Assembly: GCA_050251195.1 (NCBI GenBank)
Contig: JBFWNG010000002.1
Span: forward strand, 558,001 to 622,000
DNA from: JBFWNG01 sp050251195
Lineage (GTDB): Bacteria > Bdellovibrionota_B > Oligoflexia > Oligoflexales > Oligoflexaceae
DNA: 64,000 nucleotides
Direction of reading: 5' to 3'
Positions 1 to 8,856 of the stretch are shown here, piece after piece. Each line of letters begins with the position of its first letter. The first letter of the stretch is position 1. The notes beneath the pieces are model-generated. The model saw nothing but the letters and a program-made list of their open reading frames with translations. It made no database searches and had not been told where the DNA came from. The position numbers and the translations under genes are program-made.

Positions 1-60
1 TGCTTAGGTACCGGAGTTTTAGGCGCAATTTTGATTCTCTCCGGTTCCGCTGTGCCTTGA
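1..60 (+). CDS. C-terminal end of a membrane protein (partial)
   Basis: The first 60 bases read without interruption in frame 1 as 19 residues followed by TGA. The peptide is almost wholly hydrophobic and glycine-rich (contains VLGAILILSGSAV), as expected for the last transmembrane helix of a transporter or other inner-membrane protein. It ends 10 bases before the stop codon of the convergent ABC-F gene, which fits tight gene packing. The family cannot be told from so short a tail, and the reading could be chance. Confidence 0.35.
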   Translation, partial: CLGTGVLGAILILSGSAVP

Positions 61-69
61 CGACACGAT

Positions 70-1869
70 TCATTTTATCTTGCTTTCTAGGTCCGCCCAC
101 CGGGCATATAACCTCTCAACTTTTTCTTGCGCGTTCTGCAGCGATTTTGTCGCTTCGAGTAGACGAGCCGATTGAGTTGCAATGCCCGGGTCATCGAGTA
201 CCGATTGAGCCGCTGCGAGTTCGCCTTCGGCGCTAACGATGGCAGACTCCATTTGATCGAATTCTCGTTGTTCCATGTAACTTAATCGCTTCGAGGAAGC
301 CGTTGTCTTGGGTTTGTCTTCAGCAGGCGCCTGACCTTTTTCTTTCGTTAGCGGCTTCTCAGCAATGGAGCTTTGCCATTGGAAATAGTCGGCATATAGG
401 CGACTCCCGCCATTGCCGTCAAGACCTACAAAAATATTGCAGACGCGCTCCATTAAGTAACGGTCGTGGCTGACAAGAAGGACGGCTCCTGGAAAATCGA
501 CAAGACTTTCCTCCAGAATTTCCAAGGTCGCGATGTCCAGGTCGTTTGTCGGTTCGTCAAGCACGAGGACGTCGGCAGATTGAACCATGAGGCGAGCGAT
601 AGCAACGCGCGCCTGTTCCCCTCCAGAAAGTTCTCCAACAGGAACGTCGAGCTGTTCCTGGCGAAATTGGAATTTCTTTGCCCAGCTCATAACGTGAATG
701 GAACGATCCCGATACACGACAGCGTCACCCTTCTCGGCGAGGGCAGACTTCAACCTTTCGTTTAGATTCAAGCTCTTTCTTCCCTGATCGAAGTATACCC
801 ACTTAAGGTTCTCAGCGTGTTTTACTGTTCCATCGTCAGGATCTAATTCCTTGATCAGGGCCTTGATTAGGGTCGATTTGCCTGTGCCGTTGGCGCCCAA
901 AAGCCCAAGTCTTGCTCCAGGAGACAGCACAATACTTAGACTCGTAACGAGCTTTCTCTCTCCTCTCGAAACCGAAATATTTTCGGCTTCGATAAGTTTT
1001 TTCGTTTGGCGCCCAGATCCGGAGAAGTCAATATCAACCGTGTTCGTGCGCAAACGGTTTGTCACTTGTCCTAATTCTTCTTGAAGATTTTGAGCTTCGT
1101 CGATTCGATATTTCGCTTTTGTTGTTCGAGCTTTTGGGCCACGTCGGAGCCACTCGACTTCCCGCCTTACTTTGTTTGCTAAAGCCTCGGCATAGCTTCT
1201 TTGACCTTGTAGGTAATCTGTCCGCTGTTGCAAGAAGTCGCTGTAACGTCCTTTCGACAACAACAGGCCGTTCTCGTAAATCGGACTTAGCTCCGCGATC
1301 TCTGTCACGGTGTTCTCAAGAAAATACCGATCGTGGCTTACCATCACCCACGCGAACGGAGCTCCTTTCAGCAGTTCTTCAAGCCAAAGCACGCTTTCAA
1401 TGTCGAGGTGGTTCGTCGGCTCGTCCAACAGTAGGACGTCCGGTGATTGTGCAAGGGCGCCAGCGATTGCAAGTCTCTTGCGCCAGCCGCCAGAGAGTTC
1501 GGTGACTCGTTGATCACTCTTGGTGAAGCCAACTTTGCTCAGTGTCCGATCGATTTCGAGTTCAATATCTGAAGCTGCGACCTCAGCGGATGCAGCAATT
1601 TCCATTAGTGTTTCGCGAACTGTTTTTGCATCATCAAATCGAGTTTCCTGATCCACATAGGCAAGCTTGAGAAAACGTTTGCGAACGACGGTGCCGCCGT
1701 CAGGATCGTCAACGCCCGCTAAAATACGCAACAGTGTCGACTTGCCTGACCCGTTGGAACCGATGATTCCCATTCGCGCGCCTTCTTCTACGCCAAAGGT
1801 CAGACCGCGAAAAAGGTTTCTGCTTGAGAAAGATTTTTCCAAAGATTGACAGCTTATAAGGATCGACAT
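70..1869 (-). CDS. uup: ABC-F family ATPase, Uup-like
   Basis: A 599-residue soluble protein with two ATP-binding cassettes and no membrane segments. Cassette 1 has Walker A GSNGSGKST (about residue 37), signature LSGGWRKR and Walker B LLLDEPTNHLD. Cassette 2 has GANGTGKST, LSGGEQAR and VLVLDEPTNDLD. Between them lies the charged linker typical of ABC-F proteins, and the last 90 residues form a predicted coiled coil, the hallmark of Uup. ABC-F proteins act on the ribosome; Uup is also linked to branched DNA structures and transposon excision. The Uup assignment rests on the C-terminal coiled coil and overall length. It stands alone, convergent with the gene ending at 60. The symbol is a family-level assignment. 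Confidence 0.88.
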   Translation of the reverse strand: MSILISCQSLEKSFSSRNLFRGLTFGVEEGARMGIIGSNGSGKSTLLRILAGVDDPDGGTVVRKRFLKLAYVDQETRFDDAKTVRETLMEIAASAEVAASDIELEIDRTLSKVGFTKSDQRVTELSGGWRKRLAIAGALAQSPDVLLLDEPTNHLDIESVLWLEELLKGAPFAWVMVSHDRYFLENTVTEIAELSPIYENGLLLSKGRYSDFLQQRTDYLQGQRSYAEALANKVRREVEWLRRGPKARTTKAKYRIDEAQNLQEELGQVTNRLRTNTVDIDFSGSGRQTKKLIEAENISVSRGERKLVTSLSIVLSPGARLGLLGANGTGKSTLIKALIKELDPDDGTVKHAENLKWVYFDQGRKSLNLNERLKSALAEKGDAVVYRDRSIHVMSWAKKFQFRQEQLDVPVGELSGGEQARVAIARLMVQSADVLVLDEPTNDLDIATLEILEESLVDFPGAVLLVSHDRYLMERVCNIFVGLDGNGGSRLYADYFQWQSSIAEKPLTKEKGQAPAEDKPKTTASSKRLSYMEQREFDQMESAIVSAEGELAAAQSVLDDPGIATQSARLLEATKSLQNAQEKVERLYARWADLESKIK

Positions 1870-2000
1870 GGGATTGTTTGAACTCGCAAAATATTTTTTT
1901 TACTTTATCTAAAGTATCGCGCGCAGCTTGTATAAGCAAGTCTACCACGTCAAAAGGCGCATTGAACGTGCAATTGAGTGTCGTGTGGGAAATTAAACTA

Positions 2001-2029
2001 TTGACGTGTTGGCCGTTTGAGTCTAATCA
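2001..2029 (+). promoter_or_regulatory. Putative sigma70-type promoter
   Basis: TTGACG at 2001-2006 and TAATCA at 2024-2029 are separated by 17 bases, about 50 bases before the start of the three-gene operon. The -35 is close to consensus and the -10 is weak. Position and spacing are the only support. Confidence 0.4.
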
Positions 2030-2078
2030 AAAATGCGAGAGGGTTGTTCTGCCTGGCGACTAGAAGAAAGGGAGCGAG

Positions 2079-2486
2079 TTGACGCTCGGAGGAATTCCAG
2101 AATCAGTACGACAGTTCATCTTCGAGCATATCGATTCTGTGGAACAGCTCGAAGTATTGCTACTAGTGCGCTCGAAGCCCTCGAACGAGTGGAGCGTCGA
2201 CGACGTCACAAAATCCCTCAAAACCAATCTGTCTTCTGTTGCCAATCGCCTTGTTAGGCTAAAAGACCTTGATCTTCTTGAACAGACTAGTGCGGACCCC
2301 GCACTTTATCGTTATAAACCAAAAACCACGGAAATTGCGGCGGTTGTGGACTTGTTGTCCGAAGCCTACGCTGTGCGGCGCCATAGAGTTCTGGAGTTGA
2401 TTTTCTCGCCAATGAAGAGGGCTCGCAGCTTCGCCGACGCATTTATCGTCCGGGGACCACCGAAAAGCGAGGATGGTGATGGCTGA
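2079..2486 (+). CDS. Winged-helix domain protein, unknown target
   Basis: A 135-residue protein starting at TTG, chosen because a purine-rich ribosome site (AAGAAAGGGAG, 2064-2074) sits just upstream and no better start exists. Residues 1-75 look like a winged helix: an N-terminal helix, a WSVDDVTKSLKTNLSSVANRL recognition-helix region and a short wing (LLEQ..., then YRYKP). The rest is helical and basic. It overlaps the next gene by 14 bases, so it is cotranscribed with the two small membrane proteins. It may be a regulator or an adaptor for them. No DNA target or paralogue is seen in the window. Confidence 0.72.
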   Translation: MTLGGIPESVRQFIFEHIDSVEQLEVLLLVRSKPSNEWSVDDVTKSLKTNLSSVANRLVRLKDLDLLEQTSADPALYRYKPKTTEIAAVVDLLSEAYAVRRHRVLELIFSPMKRARSFADAFIVRGPPKSEDGDG

Positions 2487-2742
2487 GATCGTTTACATTA
2501 TGTGCGCAGTAATGAGCGTTGTATGTACGTTTTTACTATTGCGGGGATACCGCCAAAGCAAGTCGCATCTCTTGTTATGGAGCGGTCTATGTTTCGTGGG
2601 TCTCGCATTGAATAATGTAGTCTTGTTCATAGACATGGTGATCCTTCCGGATGCCAATATTCAGGGAGCGTTTTGGCGCAACCTTTTGAGCTCGATCTCA
2701 GGATCGCTTCTCTTGTTCGGATTAATTTGGGAGCTAACATGA
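2473..2742 (+). CDS. Small membrane protein, DUF5985-like
   Basis: An 89-residue protein with three predicted transmembrane helices (about residues 4-22, 31-54 and 68-87) and a short basic loop (RGYRQSKSH) after the first. Layout and residues such as the LLLWSGLCFVGLALNN segment resemble DUF5985 proteins, which are often found in adjacent pairs. The next gene is of the same type, with an ATGA overlap, so the two probably form a complex. An in-frame ATG at 2479 is an alternative start. The function is unknown. Confidence 0.75.
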   Translation: MVMAEIVYIMCAVMSVVCTFLLLRGYRQSKSHLLLWSGLCFVGLALNNVVLFIDMVILPDANIQGAFWRNLLSSISGSLLLFGLIWELT

Positions 2743-3050
2743 CGACATCAACAGTCTTTTCTGATTTCTTTTCAGGCATTAGCACATCGACCTTTGCTGC
2801 ATCGGGATTGTTTTTCCTCAAGTTTTGGTTCGCCTCTCGAGATCGATTCTTTCTCCAATTTAGCGCGGCCTGTTGGTGTTTGGCGATAGAGCGCCTAGTC
2901 CTGGTTGTCGTAACACATTCACACATAACCCCCGACACTCCAGTCGTGGAGGCGAGCAGCTGGGTCTACTTATTGCGGCTGAGTGCCTTCGTGCTCATCA
3001 GCTGGGCCATTATCGACAAGAACAGAAAAAACGAATCCGTCCAGAGGTAG
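2739..3050 (+). CDS. Small membrane protein, DUF5985-like (second of pair)
   Basis: A 103-residue protein beginning at the ATG that overlaps the preceding stop codon (ATGA, 2739-2742), which indicates translational coupling. Three hydrophobic segments are seen (about residues 12-27, 38-60 and 75-95), with a short basic loop (ASRDRFF) after the first, as in its neighbour. The C-terminus is basic (IDKNRKNESVQR). It is very probably a diverged duplicate of the preceding gene. No function is known to me for the pair. Confidence 0.74.
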   Translation: MTTSTVFSDFFSGISTSTFAASGLFFLKFWFASRDRFFLQFSAACWCLAIERLVLVVVTHSHITPDTPVVEASSWVYLLRLSAFVLISWAIIDKNRKNESVQR

Positions 3051-3171
3051 CCAGTCAACAGGCCTCATTGTTTTCACCTCGGTCCTAATCAACTGAAATT
3101 TAAGAATTTTTGTGCCAAGCTGACGGCCGCGGGTAGCTTTGGCTCGATTTATTCCTTTCTCAAAAATAGTA

Positions 3172-3236
3172 CGCTGTAGCCTACAGCGCGCATGCTTTAT
3201 AGGACATTGAAATCAGCTCCCAGAGCAGAGTATACG
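3172..3236 (+). promoter_or_regulatory. Inverted repeat and candidate promoter of the kinase operon
   Basis: CGCTGTAG-C-CTACAGCG (3172-3188) is a perfect 8-bp inverted repeat with a one-base centre, a typical operator shape. Downstream, TTGAAA (3207-3212) and TATACG (3231-3236) are spaced by 18 bases and could be the -35 and -10 of the two-kinase operon. The repeat would then lie just upstream of the -35, where an activator binds. Seen from sequence only. Confidence 0.4.
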
Positions 3237-3276
3237 ATGTGAATGCATAACCTTTATTGCCAACTGAGGTAAAAAG

Positions 3277-6200
3277 ATGACGATTTTAGGAGACGAAGCT
3301 GCGAACCAGCGCGCCAACCGTCCGGTTGTTACCAAGAAATCTTCAAAAATGGCCAAGGCCAATATGGAATCGAGTGGAGACAGCGTTAACGCTCGAACAC
3401 GGGGCGACGGCAGGACCCCTGAACATTTGAAAAGACGAAAGACGGGTTATGCGCCTATCATCGCGGAAACCAACGATTGGGATCAGATTCCAATTTCGAT
3501 CGATGAAATAGACTACCTCATCGAGATGTTGAAGGCGATCAAGGCGGGAGATTTCTCCGTTCGCTTCGAATACAAGAAAGGTGAAGTCTTAAGCCGTGCA
3601 GGCGAGCTTCTCAACGACATCGTGGGCCTTAACGAGCACTTGTCAAACGAGCTTTTACGCGTCGGAAAAATCGTAGGTCAGGAAGGTCGAATGACCGAGC
3701 GTGCTTCCGTTGGTCCGGCAAAAGGATCTTGGGCCAACTGCGTTAACTCCGTTAACCAACTAATCGGCGACTTGGTTGCGCCGACGAACGAGGTTGCGAG
3801 GGTTATCACGGCCGTTGCACGCGGCGACTTATCACAAAAAATGTTTCTTGAGATCGAGGGCCGACCAGTAAGAGGTGAGTTCCTTCGCATCGGTACAACG
3901 GTAAACTCGATGGTGGACCAGTTAAACTCGTTCGCTGCGGAGGTCACAAGGGTTGCGAAGGAAGTAGGTAACGAAGGAAAACTCGGCGGGCAGGCGGACG
4001 TAAAGGGTGTATCGGGTACTTGGAAAGACCTGACAGACAACGTAAACGGTCTCGCGGGTAACCTCACCGCCCAGGTACGTAACATCGCGAAGGTAACAAC
4101 AGCGGTTGCGAAAGGCGACTTGTCTCAAAAAATCACGGTCGACGCTAAGGGTGAGATTCTCGAACTTAAAAACACAATCAACGTCATGGTGGATCAGCTG
4201 TCGTCATTTGCTGCTGAGGTAACGAGGGTTGCTAAAGAAGTAGGTGACGAAGGAAAGCTAGGCGGACAGGCCGACGTAAAAGGCGTTTCCGGTACATGGA
4301 AAGAGCTGACCGACAACGTAAACGGTCTCGCGGCGAACTTAACAGCCCAAGTACGTAACATCGCCAAAGTAACAACAGCAGTTGCAAACGGCGACCTCTC
4401 ACAGAAAATCGCGGTGGACGCGCGCGGTGAAATCTACGAACTGAAAAATACAATCAACACGATGGTGGACACCCTCCGATCATTCGCGGCAGAGGTCACA
4501 AGGGTTGCGAAAGAAGTAGGTACCGAAGGAAAACTCGGCGGCCAAGCAGACGTAAAAGGTGTCGCGGGAACTTGGAAAGACCTAACCGACAACGTAAACG
4601 GCCTCGCGGGTAATCTCACAGCACAGGTACGTAACATCGCGAAGGTAACTACGGCTGTAGCGAAAGGCGACTTGTCCCAAAAAATTACGGTCGATGCGAA
4701 AGGCGAGATCCTCGAACTTAAGAACACAATCAACGTCATGGTGGATCAGCTGAACTCATTCGCTGCCGAGGTAACGAGGGTTGCAAAAGAAGTAGGTAAC
4801 GAAGGAAAACTGGGAGGACAGGCAGACGTTAAAGGTGTTTCCGGTACATGGAAGGACCTCACGGACAACGTCAACGGTCTCGCGGGTAACCTTACAGCAC
4901 AGGTACGTAACATCGCGAAGGTAACTACGGCGGTAGCGAAAGGCGACTTGTCACAAAAAATTACGGTCGACGCGAAAGGCGAGATCCTCGAACTTAAAAA
5001 TACAATCAACGTCATGGTGGATCAGCTAAACTCCTTCGCGGCAGAGGTAACTCGGGTTGCGAAAGAAGTAGGTACAGAAGGTAAACTCGGAGGCCAAGCT
5101 GAAGTAAAAGGTGTGGCTGGTACCTGGAAGGATCTGACGGACAATGTGAACGCGATGGCGTCAAACTTAACGGTTCAGCTACGAGACGTTTCCAAAGTTG
5201 CAACAGCTATTGCGAGCGGAGACTTAACTCAGAAAATTACAGTTGAAGTTAGAGGCGAGATCTTACAGATCAAAGACGTCATTAACACAATGGTAGGCAC
5301 CTTGAGATCTTTCGCTGCGGAAGTAACAAGGGTTGCGAAGGAAGTAGGTACCGAAGGTAAGTTGGGCGGTCAAGCGGACGTAAAAGGCGTTGCCGGAACG
5401 TGGAAAGACCTGACAGACAACGTAAACGCCATGGCGTCGAACTTGACAGTTCAGCTGCGTGACGTGTCCAAGGTTGCGACGGCTATTGCCAGCGGAGACT
5501 TAACTCAAAAAATTACGGTCGAAGTTAAAGGCGAGATCTTACAAATTAAAGACGTCTTTAACAAAATGGTGGATCAGCTGAACTCCTTCGCTGCAGAGGT
5601 AACAAGGGTCGCAAAAGAAGTAGGTACCGAAGGTAAACTCGGCGGCCAGGCGGACGTAAAAGGTGTATCCGGAACATGGAAAGAATTGACCGACAACGTC
5701 AACGGTCTCGCGGCAAACCTGACAGCTCAAGTACGTAATATCGCGAAAGTAACAACGGCGGTTGCGAAAGGCGACTTGTCTCAGAAGATCACGGTTGACG
5801 CTAAGGGCGAGATCGTTGAGCTCAAAAACACAATTAACGTCATGGTGGATCAGCTGAACTCATTCGCTGCAGAGGTAACGAGGGTCGCGAAAGAGGTAGG
5901 TACCGAAGGTAAGTTGGGCGGCCAAGCTGAAGTAAAAGGCGTATCTGGAACATGGAAAGACCTGACGGACAATGTGAACGGCCTAGCGGCGAACTTGACA
6001 GCACAAGTACGTAACATCGCGAAGGTAACGACGGCGGTTGCGAAAGGCGACTTGTCACAAAAGATCACTGTGGACGCGAAAGGCGAGATCCTTGAACTCA
6101 AGAATACAATCAACACGATGGTGGATCAGCTCAACTCATTCGCTGCGGAAGTAACGAGGGTTGCAAAAGAAGTAGGCACCGAGGGAAGACTGGGAGGTCA

Positions 6201-8856
6201 AGCCGAAGTAAAAGGGGTCTCCGGTACTTGGAAGGATTTGACCGACAACGTCAACATCATGGCAGGTAACCTCACTAAACAAGTGCGAGGTATCGTCAAA
6301 GTTGTTACGGCAGTAGCCAACGGAAACCTAAACGAAAAATTCGTGCTCGAAGCCAAAGGCGAAGTCGCGGCTCTCGCGGAAACATTCAACAGTATGACCG
6401 ATACACTTCGAATCTTTGCGGACCAAGTAACAACGGTTGCCCGCGAAGTAGGTATCGAAGGAAAACTCGGAGCACAGGCGCACGTACCTGGTGTTGCGGG
6501 AACATGGAAAGACTTAACGGATAATGTCAACTTCATGGCGTCAAACCTCACAACTCAAGTGCGAGGTATCGTTAAAGTTGTAACAGCCGTAGCGAACGGA
6601 AACCTGAAAGAGAAATTCATTCTCGAAGCGAAGGGCGAAGTCGCAGCACTAGCTGAAACAATTAACAGCATGACTGAAACCCTAAGAACTTTTGCGGACC
6701 AAGTAACAACGGTAGCAAGAGAAGTAGGTATCGAAGGTAAGTTGGGCGGACAGGCAAAAGTACCGGGCGCAGCCGGAACGTGGCGTGACCTTACGGACAA
6801 CGTTAACCAACTTGCAGGTAACCTGACGGCGCAGGTTCGAGCGATCGCGGAAGTGTCGACTGCGGTAACGAAAGGTGACTTAACTCGGTCCATCAACGTA
6901 GAAGCAATGGGTGAGGTTGCCGCGCTTAAAGACAACATCAACCAAATGATCAGCAACCTCAAAGAAACGACTCAGAAGAACACGGAGCAAGACTGGTTGA
7001 AAACCAACCTCGCTCGGTTCTCAAGCATGATGCAAGGTCAAAGAAACATCCTGGCCGTGGCTCAACTTATCATGTCGGAATTGACCCCCCTGGTCGGTTG
7101 TCATCATGGCGGGTTCTTCATGATGGAGACAGGCGAAAAAACTCCCGTGCTCAACCTAATCGCGAGCTACGGATACACAGAGCGCAAAAGCCTGGCGAAC
7201 TCCTACAAAGTTAAGGAAAGCCTTATCGGACAATGCGCGTTCGAGAAGAAGAGAATTCTTCTGGCGGACGTCCCCGAGGGCTTCATCCACATCATGACGG
7301 GCATGGGTGACGCACCGGCTCGTAACGTGGTCGTTCTCCCCGTGTTATTCGAGGGCGAAGTGAAAGCTGTCATCGAGTTGGCTTCCTTCAAGGAGTTTAA
7401 CGAAAACCACCTAGTCTTCCTCGATCAGTTGATGGATTCGATTGGTGTTATTCTCAACATGATCTCGTCTTCAATGCGTACGGAAGAACTCCTCCAAGAG
7501 CTGAAGAGATCCAATGCAGAACTCGAGGCGCAAGCCAACGAGCTCAACGACAAAGCGAGACTCCTCGAAATCAAAAACCAGGAAGTCGAGCTGGCAAGCC
7601 GAAGCGTCGAAGAAAAGGCAGAGCAACTCCAGCTTATTTCGAAGTACAAATCCGAATTCCTTGCAAACATGTCGCATGAGCTTCGCACACCTCTCAACAG
7701 TTTGTTGATCTTGTCGAAAATGTTGGCTGAAAACAAAGAGAAGAACCTTACGGCAGAGCAGGTCAAATTTGCTCAGACGGTATTCTCTTCCGGGCACGAT
7801 CTTCTTGGTCTTATCAACGAGATCTTGGATCTTTCTAAAATCGAAGCTGGCAAAATGCCTATCGATCCTAAGGAAGTCGATCTACTTGAGGTTCAAGGCT
7901 ACGTCGAACGTACATTCCGCCACATGGCAGAACAAAAAGGTCTTGGATTTGAAATCTGGATGGACAAATCGGTTCCGAGAACTCTTTATACAGACGTTAA
8001 CCGTCTCCAACAGATTCTCAAGAACCTATTGTCTAACGCCTTCAAATTCACGGAGTCCGGGACAGTTACTATGTCAATTAGATCTGTCCATGACGTGAGA
8101 AAGGACGATCAAGTCGTGTTGCCGTCACAGAGAATTATAGCGTTCGAAGTGACCGATACTGGCATTGGAATACCTTCCGACAAACAAAAATTGATCTTTG
8201 AGGCGTTCCAGCAAGCCGACGGCACGACCAGTCGAAAATACGGCGGAACTGGTCTTGGTTTGACGATCAGTCGCGAAATTTCGTTCCTGCTTGGGGGCTG
8301 GATGACAGTGACAAGTAAAGTGGGAGAGGGAAGTACCTTTACCCTTTATCTGCCACTTGATTACAGAGGATCCGATATTGGACTAAATCCTCCTGATTCT
8401 GCCGAAGATCGCGTCATAGAAGTTCCACCTCTACCGGAAGGAGCTGACTTTGCGGGTTACAAGGTTCTTGTTGTTGACGACGACAAGCGGAACATCTTAG
8501 CTATCAACAGCATGCTGGTTGAGAAGAAGATGGACGTAATCCATGCAGAAAACGGCAAGGTCGGAATTGCGATGCTCAAGGAAAACCCAGAAATTGATCT
8601 CGTGTTGATGGATATCATGATGCCAGAAATGGACGGTATTGCTGCTACCCAGGTCATCCGGCAAGACTCTCGTTTTGCGAACCTTCCGATCATATCCCTA
8701 ACGGCAAAGGCTATGAAAGGAGATCGCGAAAAGGCAATCCAAGCGGGAGCATCAGATTACATTACCAAGCCAGTTGACCCTGACAAACTTCTTGCTATGA
8801 TGTATATGTGGTTTGAACGAGCCCGACTTTCAAGGATAACGAATGGTAATGGATAA
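3277..8856 (+). CDS. Giant soluble HAMP-array hybrid histidine kinase
   Basis: A 1859-residue protein with no transmembrane segment or signal peptide. Domain order: a basic N-terminus (1-70); a first divergent HAMP region (about 75-215); eleven 92-residue HAMP-type units (about 216-1227) each containing the FAAEVTRVAKEVG and GTWKDLTDNVN motifs; a GAF domain (about 1245-1400); a coiled coil; HisKA with phospho-acceptor His1467 in SHELRTPL; HATPase with NAFKFT, DTGIGI and GGTGLGL; and a receiver with Asp1779 in LMDIMMPEMDG. This is the layout of group III (Nik1/Hik1-type) osmosensing hybrid kinases of fungi and related bacterial proteins, where the HAMP array itself is the sensor. RBS GAGGT precedes ATG 3277. 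It overlaps the next kinase gene by 14 bases, so both act together. Confidence 0.93.
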   Translation: MTILGDEAANQRANRPVVTKKSSKMAKANMESSGDSVNARTRGDGRTPEHLKRRKTGYAPIIAETNDWDQIPISIDEIDYLIEMLKAIKAGDFSVRFEYKKGEVLSRAGELLNDIVGLNEHLSNELLRVGKIVGQEGRMTERASVGPAKGSWANCVNSVNQLIGDLVAPTNEVARVITAVARGDLSQKMFLEIEGRPVRGEFLRIGTTVNSMVDQLNSFAAEVTRVAKEVGNEGKLGGQADVKGVSGTWKDLTDNVNGLAGNLTAQVRNIAKVTTAVAKGDLSQKITVDAKGEILELKNTINVMVDQLSSFAAEVTRVAKEVGDEGKLGGQADVKGVSGTWKELTDNVNGLAANLTAQVRNIAKVTTAVANGDLSQKIAVDARGEIYELKNTINTMVDTLRSFAAEVTRVAKEVGTEGKLGGQADVKGVAGTWKDLTDNVNGLAGNLTAQVRNIAKVTTAVAKGDLSQKITVDAKGEILELKNTINVMVDQLNSFAAEVTRVAKEVGNEGKLGGQADVKGVSGTWKDLTDNVNGLAGNLTAQVRNIAKVTTAVAKGDLSQKITVDAKGEILELKNTINVMVDQLNSFAAEVTRVAKEVGTEGKLGGQAEVKGVAGTWKDLTDNVNAMASNLTVQLRDVSKVATAIASGDLTQKITVEVRGEILQIKDVINTMVGTLRSFAAEVTRVAKEVGTEGKLGGQADVKGVAGTWKDLTDNVNAMASNLTVQLRDVSKVATAIASGDLTQKITVEVKGEILQIKDVFNKMVDQLNSFAAEVTRVAKEVGTEGKLGGQADVKGVSGTWKELTDNVNGLAANLTAQVRNIAKVTTAVAKGDLSQKITVDAKGEIVELKNTINVMVDQLNSFAAEVTRVAKEVGTEGKLGGQAEVKGVSGTWKDLTDNVNGLAANLTAQVRNIAKVTTAVAKGDLSQKITVDAKGEILELKNTINTMVDQLNSFAAEVTRVAKEVGTEGRLGGQAEVKGVSGTWKDLTDNVNIMAGNLTKQVRGIVKVVTAVANGNLNEKFVLEAKGEVAALAETFNSMTDTLRIFADQVTTVAREVGIEGKLGAQAHVPGVAGTWKDLTDNVNFMASNLTTQVRGIVKVVTAVANGNLKEKFILEAKGEVAALAETINSMTETLRTFADQVTTVAREVGIEGKLGGQAKVPGAAGTWRDLTDNVNQLAGNLTAQVRAIAEVSTAVTKGDLTRSINVEAMGEVAALKDNINQMISNLKETTQKNTEQDWLKTNLARFSSMMQGQRNILAVAQLIMSELTPLVGCHHGGFFMMETGEKTPVLNLIASYGYTERKSLANSYKVKESLIGQCAFEKKRILLADVPEGFIHIMTGMGDAPARNVVVLPVLFEGEVKAVIELASFKEFNENHLVFLDQLMDSIGVILNMISSSMRTEELLQELKRSNAELEAQANELNDKARLLEIKNQEVELASRSVEEKAEQLQLISKYKSEFLANMSHELRTPLNSLLILSKMLAENKEKNLTAEQVKFAQTVFSSGHDLLGLINEILDLSKIEAGKMPIDPKEVDLLEVQGYVERTFRHMAEQKGLGFEIWMDKSVPRTLYTDVNRLQQILKNLLSNAFKFTESGTVTMSIRSVHDVRKDDQVVLPSQRIIAFEVTDTGIGIPSDKQKLIFEAFQQADGTTSRKYGGTGLGLTISREISFLLGGWMTVTSKVGEGSTFTLYLPLDYRGSDIGLNPPDSAEDRVIEVPPLPEGADFAGYKVLVVDDDKRNILAINSMLVEKKMDVIHAENGKVGIAMLKENPEIDLVLMDIMMPEMDGIAATQVIRQDSRFANLPIISLTAKAMKGDREKAIQAGASDYITKPVDPDKLLAMMYMWFERARLSRITNGNG
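3922..6957 (+). repeat. Eleven in-frame 276-bp tandem repeats inside the kinase gene
   Basis: The HAMP array is visible at DNA level as eleven consecutive 276-bp units. Units 1-4, 7 and 8 are nearly identical; units 5-6 share a variant (ASNLTVQLRDVSK, SGDLTQK); units 9-11 form a more diverged group (VRGIVKVV, NGNL.EKF). The subgroup pattern suggests recent duplication and gene conversion in the middle with older units at the end. Such an array is prone to copy-number change and to collapse in short-read assembly. Confidence 0.9.

Noticed and set aside
1870..2078. A short gene between the ABC-F gene and the three-gene operon
   Set aside because: Open frames here have no ribosome site and mostly mirror the ABC-F start. 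The region is better explained as promoter.
3678..7797. Many long minus-strand open frames within the kinase gene
   Set aside because: They are complements of the repeated HAMP coding region. The plus-strand frame has continuous domain motifs.
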